Below are positions 55,096-63,110 of a DNA stretch of 64,000 bases, piece after piece (the stretch's first letter is position 1; every line of letters begins with the position of its first letter). The stretch lies in assembly GCF_003351105.1 (NCBI RefSeq), contig NZ_NKRG01000005.1, forward strand, positions 124,001-188,000, given 5' to 3'. Origin of the DNA: Thermosipho africanus Ob7 (GTDB lineage: Bacteria; Thermotogota; Thermotogae; Thermotogales; Fervidobacteriaceae). The notes under the pieces were generated by a model. It did not search any database, was not told the origin of the DNA, and saw only the letters and a list, made by a program, of their open reading frames with translations. A program made the translations under genes and the position numbers.

Positions 55096-55668
55096 ATAAT
55101 TTTTTATCTTTTCAAGTGTTTTCGGACCTATTCCATTAACATTTAGAAGTTCATTTAAAGAGTTAAACTTGCCATTTTTTTCTCTATACTCAATTATTCT
55201 CTTTGCTTTTGTAGGGCCTATTCCTGGTAATTTTTCAAGCTGTTTTTCATCAGCTTTATTAATATTTATCTTTTTAAGCTCATTATTCATATTAATTTGT
55301 ACCTCATTCGTTTTTGAAACTGTTACATAATCTCTTATTTTTTCAAGTGTTGACGGACCAATACCAGTAACATTTATTAAATCATCAATTGAATTAAAAT
55401 TCCCGTGCGCTTGCCTGTAGGAAATAATTGCTTTGGCTTTTACTGTTCCAATCCCAGGAAGACTCATTAACTGTTCTAAATCAGCCTTGTTAAGATCTAT
55501 TATTTGTGATTCATAGTCTCTCTTAATTTCCTTACTATTTACATTATTATATTGTTTTTCATGAAATATAACTGTACTTATCAATATAAATAGTGTGAAA
55601 ATAATGATAAATTCTTTAAAATACTTTATTTTGCTATTCAAAATCTCACCATAAAACAAAGCTTGCAT
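55084..55668 (-). CDS. comEA: ComEA-like protein with two helix-hairpin-helix domains
   Basis: A 194-aa membrane-anchored DNA-binding protein. One N-terminal membrane helix (FIIIFTLFILISTVIFHEKQ) is followed by two ComEA-type repeats: DLNKADLEQLMSLPGIGTVK with GIGPSTLEKIRDYV, and NINKADEKQLEKLPGIGPTK with GIGPKTLEKIKNYL. ComEA binds incoming double-stranded DNA during natural transformation (known). Single-repeat forms are usual. It is the last gene of the pilus operon and overlaps the MEMO-type gene, a position that supports a role in DNA uptake. Confidence 0.82.
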   Translation of the reverse strand: MQALFYGEILNSKIKYFKEFIIIFTLFILISTVIFHEKQYNNVNSKEIKRDYESQIIDLNKADLEQLMSLPGIGTVKAKAIISYRQAHGNFNSIDDLINVTGIGPSTLEKIRDYVTVSKTNEVQINMNNELKKININKADEKQLEKLPGIGPTKAKRIIEYREKNGKFNSLNELLNVNGIGPKTLEKIKNYLAF

Positions 55669-56434
55669 ACCCTACGGTAAAAGTATAATCCTTTGAATAT
55701 TCGGCACTGGTAGTGTGATATACAAGCTTTACATTATCAAAATACATCGTTAAAACTGACATTGGCCCTATTCCACAAGCACTAATTGATTTTCTTAGCG
55801 AATAAATTCCTTCTATATTCCTTTCCAATATCTTTTCAATCAATTTTTCATCTTTTCTAAGAGTAATTTCATGAGATTCGTAATGATTAAAATCAGATGA
55901 AGCAACTAAAAGAGTATTTTTTAAATCTATCTTTTTTAATAATTCAACTATCTTTATTGTGTTTTCATAAGATTGATAATTATAAATAATCGGTACAAAT
56001 TTAAAGCTGCCAAAATAATATTTTAAAATCGGCAGCAAAACTTCAATTGAATGTTCTAATATATGAGCTTTATAGTTCTCTTCAAAAATTTCATTTTTTA
56101 ACAAATAATTATTTAATTCTTCGTCAATCCCAACATATCCAAAGGGAGTATTCCATTTTCCTCTTGGCCACAATGAACAAATATTTCCGGCAATTCCAGT
56201 ATGATTTGTTCCAAATATAATTATTCTTTCAGGTTTTCCAAAATCCAAAGCTTTACATATTGCATACAAAGCCGTTTTGCCACTATAAACGTATCCTGCA
56301 TGAGGCAAAATTAAACCAAAATTAGAATTTGTATTTTTAATTTCTTTTACTTTGCAAAATTGGTTAAAAAATTTTATCAATAATTCTGAATTTTTAGGAT
56401 AAAATTTATCAGCATAGTACATCTCTCTTTCCAT
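55646..56434 (-). CDS. MEMO-family protein (AmmeMemoRadiSam system B-type)
   Basis: A 262-aa protein. LILPHAGYVYSGKTALYAIC, IIFGTNHTGIAGNICSLWPR, GKWNTPFG, HSIEVLLPILKYYF and VASSDFNHYES are the conserved MEMO motifs, including the His residues of the non-haem-iron dioxygenase-like site. The family is usually found with a radical SAM protein and an AMMECR1 domain (known); neither is here. Its start overlaps the secretin stop (TAATGG), so it is co-translated with a pilus/secretion operon, an unusual setting. Confidence 0.82.
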   Translation of the reverse strand: MEREMYYADKFYPKNSELLIKFFNQFCKVKEIKNTNSNFGLILPHAGYVYSGKTALYAICKALDFGKPERIIIFGTNHTGIAGNICSLWPRGKWNTPFGYVGIDEELNNYLLKNEIFEENYKAHILEHSIEVLLPILKYYFGSFKFVPIIYNYQSYENTIKIVELLKKIDLKNTLLVASSDFNHYESHEITLRKDEKLIEKILERNIEGIYSLRKSISACGIGPMSVLTMYFDNVKLVYHTTSAEYSKDYTFTVGYASFVLW

Positions 56435-59400
56435 TATTTCACAACCTTGGCTGAAATAAATATTACTATATTACGTTTAACTTTATCAGATTTTTCAGAA
56501 ACAAAGAATTTTCCAATAATTGGTAAATCACCTAATATTGGAATCTTTGAAACTGTTTTGCTATTTTCCTCTCTAGAAAGTCCTCCAATTACTAAAGTCT
56601 GATTTTCTTTCAACAATATCTTTGATGAAAATTCTCTTGTTCTTTCAACTGGTAATGAGAGCGAGTATTGGCTCTTTAAATCCCAATCAAAACTACTGAC
56701 TTTAATATTAAGTTCCAAATCAATAGTATTATCAGCATTAATATACGGAGTAATTTCAAGTGTTACTCCAGATTCAATGTATTTAATTTCTTGAGTATTT
56801 TCTGCTGTTGATAAAACTATAGGGATCTTATCACCTATTAAAATACTTGCTGTTTCTCCGCTCTTTGCTACTACGTTTGGACTTGCTAAAACATTTGTGT
56901 TTTTATTAGTTACATTATTTCCATTGCCTATCTCAATATTTAAATTACTATTACCATCACTTCCAATAGACAATAACTTATTTATAATTCCTTCAATGCT
57001 CAAATTACTCAATGATAATTTAACGTTAAAATCATCATTTGATAAAGTACCCAAATCTGACGTTATTTTCCCCAAATTATACTCAAAATTATCTGATAAC
57101 TCTTCATCTACTACTTTAACTTCTATCAATGCAAGCTTTGCATTTAAATTTTGTTTAATGTAACTTCTGACCTCTTCAGCAACTTTTGCATCAATTCCTG
57201 TTGCAATAACAACTCCTGCCGAAGTATCAACAAACGATTGACCACCATAAAACTCTATTAATTCTTTTACTTTATCAACATTTTGAGAAACTGAAAATAC
57301 AAATGTTGTAGTTGTCTTTGTTGAACTACCTGTTATCATATCAAAGATGTAAATACCGTTTTCTTTTTTTATTGCTACATTATAATTACTTAAAATTGTT
57401 TCAAAATCATCAAAAGTAATATCTTGAACGTAAATATTAGCAATTGAATTAATTTCTCTTGAAATAACAGCAGAGTATTTATAACCTTTTACAACCTGTT
57501 CAATTATATTTTTAAGTGGAACATTTTCTGCGTTTATTGTAATTAAACCATCTTCACTTATATTCACATTTTTCCCACTAACATTTGTAACATTTTCTTG
57601 CCCTTTTGGTTTTATAAATACCATACTTCCTTCTTTTGTTATATCGACTTTCGAACTTATAATATTTTCAAATTCGTCCAGACTCGAATCTTTTAAAACA
57701 ATATTCAAATTATCGGTTACAGAATCAATCAAAACCGAATAACCAAATTTGGGATAAATTTCTCTGGCAAGTTGTTCTATTGAAATATTAGTAGCATTAA
57801 TAGTAATTTTATTATCAACAACCTCTACAAATTGTGATTTTAATTTTCTTCCAACATGTAAAAATCCGTTTTCTTCTCTAACAAAAACACCGTATTCGTT
57901 TAATAATTTCTCAAAATCTTCTATCGATGCATTTGACAATTTTATATCTACTTTCTTTTTCACTTCTTCATCAAATATTACACTCTTTTTAGTTGTTAAT
58001 AAAAATACTTTCTTAATTAATTCGTCTAAATCATAATCTTTTACATCTATATATAATCTACCATTTTCGAAACTTATTTGATTCTTAGAAAATTCTTTTA
58101 ATAACTCTATTGCCCTATAAACTAATTTTTCATTGCCCTTTAAATAAAACTTATCATCTATTTTTTTAACAATTATGTTATTTCCAAAGTAAAGATTTAA
58201 TAGCTCATTAATCTTTCCTTCGTCTAAATCACTTGCCAACGAAACTATTGTCGAATCATTAGTTAAATTTTCAAGCAAAGTTTCTGCTTCATCGATTTCT
58301 GACTGGCTCCCTAAAAGCAATACATTATTGTTTATTTTAAATACCTTTAATTCTCCCACCTCTTTTAATAATTCGTCAATTCCATCAAAATAAACATTAT
58401 TTAAAATCTTAAAACTCTTACCTTGTGAGTATTTTCTTACAAATTCTCTTGCTTTTTCAACATTTTCACTACTTCCATTAAGAATTAATATCTGACTTTT
58501 TGGATAATATTCCATATTCACTTTATACAACTGCGATATTACTCCTTGAAGTTCTTCGTAATTTTGAAGATTTATTTTCTCCAAATAATATTTATTTTCA
58601 CTATTGCCAAAATAATTATTTATAAACTCAAATGCCTTGGAAATTTGTCTTCCTTTAAGAATAACACCTTTTTCAGTATTGATAACTTCAATGTTATACA
58701 AATCTTTTAAAATCTTTGTTTGAGATTCATTAAGATGAATATTTTCAATAAACTGTATTTTTTCTCCGTAACTTTCTCTAATTTCCTTTACCTTGTTTTC
58801 CATATCATTATTCGCATTATTAAAAACCATCAAATTATCAGTTTCATAGACTGGTGAAGCATCCAAAAGTGCTTTAAAAACTGCTTTTGGCGGATCAAAT
58901 GGAGTTATCTCTAAAACAAATTTTGAATTTAAAGTATTATTAGCAATTATTTCATCAATAACTTTTTCTTTTCCTCTAATCAAGAAACTACCATCTGAAA
59001 ATTCCTTTAAAATTTCCACATCGTACAGTTTTAAATTTTCTTTATTAATTTTCAACCTTAAAGTTTTTACACTTGCAAGTTCCAAAAATTGCATAAATCT
59101 AGAATAAACTTGTTTAGTTACAAAAAGAGTTACGAAAACTTTTCCATTAACTTCTAAAACCTTACCGTTTTCCTCGGAAACATTTAAATATTCTAATGCC
59201 CTTTTAACTGTATCAACATTTATATCTTCAAAAACCATTCTGTAAGGATTACCTATTGTTCTATCATTATTTAATCTAATCACTACATCTCTAAACTTCT
59301 CTGGAACTTTTATGTCTTGACCTAAAGATTTAAATGGTATATTTAAGCTTTCTAAAATAGTTTTTATTCTTTCTGGATACCCAACTTCAACTGTTACATA

Positions 59401-60393
59401 ATCAAAAAATGGATCGTCAAAACTATCTTTTAAAATTGAAATTAAGTAACCAATAGTATTAGCAGATTCATTATCTGAATATATCGCAACTTGCCTTAAT
59501 CCATACAAAATAGAATATTTAAAATCATATATACTCGAAATATTAGTTAAAAAATCTTCTAAAACTTCTTTACTAACATTAAATTTAAAGTAATACCATG
59601 ACTTACTGGGCTGCTGAGATATAGCATCAGCAATTAATCTGTGTTCCCTAATGCCTCCATAGACAAATAGTTTGCTCTTATCCTTTATATAATTAGCAAA
59701 AGTTCCAGCACCAAGTAACAATCTTATTTTCTCAGAATCAATTTCCTCATAATAAATTTGCCAATAATATGCAAAATTCTTTTTAATTTCATTTTCTAAC
59801 CCCAAATAAAGCGTTCCATCCGGTCCATATGCATAACAAACATCTGGATTATTTAATAGTAACAATCTTAAAGCATCTTCAATAGAAACATCATTGACCT
59901 CGAGATTCACATTTTTATTTCTAACTCCATCGTATAGTGAAATATTAACACCAATTGCATCAGAAAAATCCCTTATAACAACATCCAATGGAGCATTCAA
60001 AAATGAAAAACTATATTTCTTATCAGAAACACTTACAGGCATTGTAATAACTATTTTATTCCCCATAACAATCCAATCAACCTTAACTGGTACCAGATAA
60101 AACAAGAATACATTTGTATCATTATTAATAGTTACTATTTGTAAACCTTCTAAAGGACCTTTCGATACTGGTAAAAATGAATTTTTAGAAATTGTATTTT
60201 TTAAGGTCAAATAATAAACATTTTGTGAATCATTCCAACCAAAATCAACTTCAGAGGGTTGAAGATTCCTATCATTCTCTATTATCAACTGCATTTTATT
60301 ACCATTTATGTAATAATCAACGTTAACTAAATTAGCAATCAAATTTAAAGATATAACCAAAAATAAAATAACTGCAAATTTAATTTTCATCAC
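56434..60393 (-). CDS. pilQ: Giant secretin of a type IV pilus / type II secretion machine
   Basis: A 1,319-aa outer-envelope pore protein. A signal peptide (MMKIKFAVILFLVISLNLIA) is followed by an AMIN-like domain, then many repeated N-type domains: STN-like units (VDVKLSNASIEDFEKLLNEY-type patterns recur near residues 150, 840, 910 and 975) and NolW/KH-like units. The C-terminal secretin (about 1090-1319) has LASPNVVAKSGETASILIGD, KYIESGVTLEITPYINADNT and VPILGDLPIIGKFF-type ending (SKIPILGDLPIIGKFF). Typical PilQ/GspD proteins have 600-800 aa; the excess is additional N-domains, perhaps to span the wide periplasm under a toga. Overlaps its neighbours. Confidence 0.88.
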   Translation of the reverse strand: MMKIKFAVILFLVISLNLIANLVNVDYYINGNKMQLIIENDRNLQPSEVDFGWNDSQNVYYLTLKNTISKNSFLPVSKGPLEGLQIVTINNDTNVFLFYLVPVKVDWIVMGNKIVITMPVSVSDKKYSFSFLNAPLDVVIRDFSDAIGVNISLYDGVRNKNVNLEVNDVSIEDALRLLLLNNPDVCYAYGPDGTLYLGLENEIKKNFAYYWQIYYEEIDSEKIRLLLGAGTFANYIKDKSKLFVYGGIREHRLIADAISQQPSKSWYYFKFNVSKEVLEDFLTNISSIYDFKYSILYGLRQVAIYSDNESANTIGYLISILKDSFDDPFFDYVTVEVGYPERIKTILESLNIPFKSLGQDIKVPEKFRDVVIRLNNDRTIGNPYRMVFEDINVDTVKRALEYLNVSEENGKVLEVNGKVFVTLFVTKQVYSRFMQFLELASVKTLRLKINKENLKLYDVEILKEFSDGSFLIRGKEKVIDEIIANNTLNSKFVLEITPFDPPKAVFKALLDASPVYETDNLMVFNNANNDMENKVKEIRESYGEKIQFIENIHLNESQTKILKDLYNIEVINTEKGVILKGRQISKAFEFINNYFGNSENKYYLEKINLQNYEELQGVISQLYKVNMEYYPKSQILILNGSSENVEKAREFVRKYSQGKSFKILNNVYFDGIDELLKEVGELKVFKINNNVLLLGSQSEIDEAETLLENLTNDSTIVSLASDLDEGKINELLNLYFGNNIIVKKIDDKFYLKGNEKLVYRAIELLKEFSKNQISFENGRLYIDVKDYDLDELIKKVFLLTTKKSVIFDEEVKKKVDIKLSNASIEDFEKLLNEYGVFVREENGFLHVGRKLKSQFVEVVDNKITINATNISIEQLAREIYPKFGYSVLIDSVTDNLNIVLKDSSLDEFENIISSKVDITKEGSMVFIKPKGQENVTNVSGKNVNISEDGLITINAENVPLKNIIEQVVKGYKYSAVISREINSIANIYVQDITFDDFETILSNYNVAIKKENGIYIFDMITGSSTKTTTTFVFSVSQNVDKVKELIEFYGGQSFVDTSAGVVIATGIDAKVAEEVRSYIKQNLNAKLALIEVKVVDEELSDNFEYNLGKITSDLGTLSNDDFNVKLSLSNLSIEGIINKLLSIGSDGNSNLNIEIGNGNNVTNKNTNVLASPNVVAKSGETASILIGDKIPIVLSTAENTQEIKYIESGVTLEITPYINADNTIDLELNIKVSSFDWDLKSQYSLSLPVERTREFSSKILLKENQTLVIGGLSREENSKTVSKIPILGDLPIIGKFFVSEKSDKVKRNIVIFISAKVVK

Positions 60394-60844
60394 TTATCCC
60401 CCCTGACTTTTTTGAAACTATTAATTTAATACTTCCATCTTTAATATCTAATACCACAAGACTATTTCCTGAAATATTTAATATGTAATATCTATTTAGT
60501 AAAATCTGCTTGGGATCAACTTTCAATAATTGCTTATCATTTCTTAAATATACCACTGAAGTTCCTGATTCATCATAATAACCTAAATATTCTAAATCTT
60601 CTACAATTGAAAAATTACCCAATTTCGAGTAACTTCCATCAATTTTCAAGTAATAAGGCTCAAAAAAACTTACATCTTTTACATTAATAAAGTTTAGATA
60701 ATAATCTTTTATTTTAACAACATTAACAGAACTTAAAACTTCAACTTCTAAACTTTTTCTCAAATTTAAAATAGAAATGAAAAAAATTACTACAATTAAA
60801 ATTAACACTAAAATAATAAATAAATATTTCTTATTTAATGTCAA
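60380..60844 (-). CDS. PilP-like assembly protein
   Basis: A 154-aa bitopic protein: NKKYLFIILVLILIVVIFFI, then an extracytoplasmic beta-rich domain (VSSVNVVKIKDYYLNF..., LGYYDESGTSVVYLRNDKQL, YILNISGNSLVVLDIKDGSI). The repeated beta pattern and position just before the secretin fit the PilP/GspC role of linking inner-membrane complex to secretin. Sequence identity with PilP is not evident, so the assignment is positional. Overlaps PilO-like and secretin genes. Confidence 0.6.
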   Translation of the reverse strand: MTLNKKYLFIILVLILIVVIFFISILNLRKSLEVEVLSSVNVVKIKDYYLNFINVKDVSFFEPYYLKIDGSYSKLGNFSIVEDLEYLGYYDESGTSVVYLRNDKQLLKVDPKQILLNRYYILNISGNSLVVLDIKDGSIKLIVSKKSGGISDEN

Positions 60845-61271
60845 TTATATCACCAACCTCTAAATCTAACGAAATGTTTGCTTTACTTTTGGAATTAAAT
60901 ATTAATGGAAAATCAACATTTACATCAACATTTAATTTATTAATAATTATAGATTTTGAATTAACCAAATTATAGAAAAACTTTTCAAATTCTTCCCTTT
61001 CAAGTGTATTAGATAAACGTTTGTTTTCATCTAAATACTTAGCTATTTCACTACTAAAATGACTATCTTTATTTAAAAATAACTTTGCATTATTATACTG
61101 CGTTAACAAAATTTTAAAATCACTAATTTTCCTATCTAAAATTATAGTTTTTTGATTAAACTTTTTTAAAAATGAAATTTTAATAAATAAAAAATCATAC
61201 AGTGCAAATAAAATCCCAAACAAAAAGGCTATAATTAAAATCAAATTAGCAATTTTTAATTTCAAACTCAC
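60831..61271 (-). CDS. PilO-like inner-membrane alignment protein
   Basis: A 146-aa protein: a membrane helix (LKIANLILIIAFLFGILFAL), a coiled coil (FLKKFNQKTIILDRKISDFK) and a small C-terminal domain (NKLNVDVNVDFPLIF, ANISLDLEVGDIIDI). This is the PilO topology, and the gene sits between PilN-like and PilP-like genes. Ends exactly into the next start. Call rests on order and topology. Confidence 0.6.
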   Translation of the reverse strand: MSLKLKIANLILIIAFLFGILFALYDFLFIKISFLKKFNQKTIILDRKISDFKILLTQYNNAKLFLNKDSHFSSEIAKYLDENKRLSNTLEREEFEKFFYNLVNSKSIIINKLNVDVNVDFPLIFNSKSKANISLDLEVGDIIDIK

Positions 61272-61831
61272 AACTCTCCCCCCAATTGTAACTCATACAT
61301 TTTAAAATTCTCATATACATTTTTAATGTCAGTAACTTTTAGTTCGACATTTTTATAATACTTACTTAATTTCTCCTTTATCGTTTCGGGAACAACAGGC
61401 TTTTCCGAATATTCATAAAAAGTTATCAAAAAACTATTACCATCAAATTCAATATTTTTTATAAAAAAATATTCATTAATATTAGATAATTCATTAACTA
61501 AAACTTGAAGAAAATACTTTGAAAAGAAAGATTTATTCAAAGAAGTTTTTAAAAATCTAATCTTATTAATCAAACTATTTATTTTAGAATCATATTCTGA
61601 AATCTTTAAATCAACAATGTCAGGAATTTCAGTTAATTCATTAAAAGAAATTTCATTAAAAACCAATGGATGATTTCTAATTATATTTGCTATATTTGTA
61701 AACAAAAAGAATTGAGAAAAATAATACAATGAAAAAAAAGGTAGAAACGATATAATTAAATATATTAAAAATCTCTTTAATGAAATTCTCTTTTCTTTAT
61801 CTTTGTATAAATTTAAATTTTCCAAACTCAA
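61268..61831 (-). CDS. PilN-like inner-membrane assembly protein
   Basis: A 187-aa protein: short cytoplasmic start (MSLENLNLYKDKEKRISLKR), membrane helix (FLIYLIISFLPFFSLYYFSQ), then a periplasmic coiled coil and ferredoxin-like fold (FFIKNIEFDGNSFLITFYEY). The short conserved N-terminus that docks into PilM is recognisable in style (NLNLY for INLLP). Overlaps the PilM-like gene by 35 bp. Confidence 0.65.
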   Translation of the reverse strand: MSLENLNLYKDKEKRISLKRFLIYLIISFLPFFSLYYFSQFFLFTNIANIIRNHPLVFNEISFNELTEIPDIVDLKISEYDSKINSLINKIRFLKTSLNKSFFSKYFLQVLVNELSNINEYFFIKNIEFDGNSFLITFYEYSEKPVVPETIKEKLSKYYKNVELKVTDIKNVYENFKMYELQLGGEL

Positions 61832-62738
61832 ATCCCCCCCTTGTAATTAACCCTAAACTTCCTAAATACTTAGGTTTTATAACAGGATATTTAAAATTGC
61901 GAGCAGTGAAAATTTTATTAAAAATTTCAGAATCTGTATAATGTTCAAAAATTAATTTATTCACTAATTCTGAATCAGTATATACAAATCCAGATTGTAT
62001 ATCTTCAATAGTTAATTGTTTTTGAGAAGAATTTAAACTAACAAAAATCTCACGTTCAATCAATGAAAACATGTCTCCTAAAAAATTGTATAAAAATCTA
62101 CTAACATCTTCTTTTAAAACTTCATCATCCAAATCTTCAACTTCATATAAATTATAACCAAATTCATCATTGCACAAATCATTTAAGTATTTTAGGCTCA
62201 ATTCTGAATACCTTACCGATTCAATATTACTTCCATTTAAAATAATTAGCCCCGAATATTCTGAATTTATGAAAAATTCAATGTTATAACCTGGAAATTT
62301 TGAAAGCAATAAAGATTCCTTAAAGAAATCAGGATAAACAATATCTGGTTCAGGTATCTTCATAGATTCTAATTTGTGAAAATACTCATTTAAATCGGCT
62401 TTTCTTACAACAAATACTTCCAAACCGTTAGAAGTTTTTAAAAAATCAAAACTAAATTCAGAACTTTCTAAATTAAAATTTTGTGAAACTTCTAAAACGA
62501 TATAATTTTCAATATCCTTCCTTTTTTTTATCATTGGCATTTGAAGATTTAAATTTAAAATCAAATCCCAAGGTATATTCACTATAATCAAATCATCTAC
62601 TTCAAATTCAAAATCTCCATTATATTCTCTTAATTCTTTAATTTTGATTTTTCCAAAAAAATACTCACCAACCGCCTGATATACTTTACTGCCAATTATA
62701 TCAAACCCAACCAATCTTCTACTTAAAAGATTCGGCAA
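61797..62738 (-). CDS. PilM-like actin-fold protein
   Basis: A 313-aa cytoplasmic protein with the opening RRLVGFDIIGSKVYQAVGEY (phosphate-1-like strand), KRKDIENYIVLEVSQNF and YNIEFFINSEYSGLIILNGS, ending SLGLITRGGFEFGKF. The fold pattern of PilM/GspL is visible, although classical ATPase glycines are degenerate. It anchors the PilN/O platform to the cytoplasmic motor (known). GGGGGGAAG precedes the start. Confidence 0.68.
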   Translation of the reverse strand: MPNLLSRRLVGFDIIGSKVYQAVGEYFFGKIKIKELREYNGDFEFEVDDLIIVNIPWDLILNLNLQMPMIKKRKDIENYIVLEVSQNFNLESSEFSFDFLKTSNGLEVFVVRKADLNEYFHKLESMKIPEPDIVYPDFFKESLLLSKFPGYNIEFFINSEYSGLIILNGSNIESVRYSELSLKYLNDLCNDEFGYNLYEVEDLDDEVLKEDVSRFLYNFLGDMFSLIEREIFVSLNSSQKQLTIEDIQSGFVYTDSELVNKLIFEHYTDSEIFNKIFTARNFKYPVIKPKYLGSLGLITRGGFEFGKFKFIQR

Positions 62739-62752
62739 AAAACTTCCCCCCT

Positions 62753-63109
62753 TTATTTTACAGATACATCAAATGAAATAGGTTCAATCTTAAAACTCCC
62801 AAAAGTTCCTGAAGTAACACTTTTTCTTGGAATAATTCTCAAGTTATTATCTTCAAAATAATCTCCAAAATATATCTTCTTCCTTATTAGTATTTCATTC
62901 TTTGTAAATAACGAGTAATAAATTTTGACAGTATCAGCATTATACTCAATCATATCAGCATTAGATTTCCACAATCCACAATATACAATCGTTTTAAATA
63001 ATTCTTCTTCTAGCATAACTTTATCAAGAATCGAAAACAACGAAAAAATTGAAACAGAAAAAACTATTAACGAAATTGCAATAACCATTAAAACCTCAAT
63101 ATATGTCAT
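62753..63109 (-). CDS. Pseudopilin-like protein lacking a standard leader
   Basis: A 118-aa protein starting MTYIEVLMVIAISLIVFSVS, the hydrophobic helix of type IV pilins with the conserved Glu at position 5 of the mature form. The usual leader ending in Gly is absent: the ATG at 63109 directly precedes TYIEV, and the longer frame reads LLLVVNM with no Gly. GGTGG in the end of the pilC gene is the likely ribosome-binding site. It may be processed differently or be inactive as a filament subunit. Confidence 0.65.
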   Translation of the reverse strand: MTYIEVLMVIAISLIVFSVSIFSLFSILDKVMLEEELFKTIVYCGLWKSNADMIEYNADTVKIYYSLFTKNEILIRKKIYFGDYFEDNNLRIIPRKSVTSGTFGSFKIEPISFDVSVK

Positions 63110-63110
63110 A

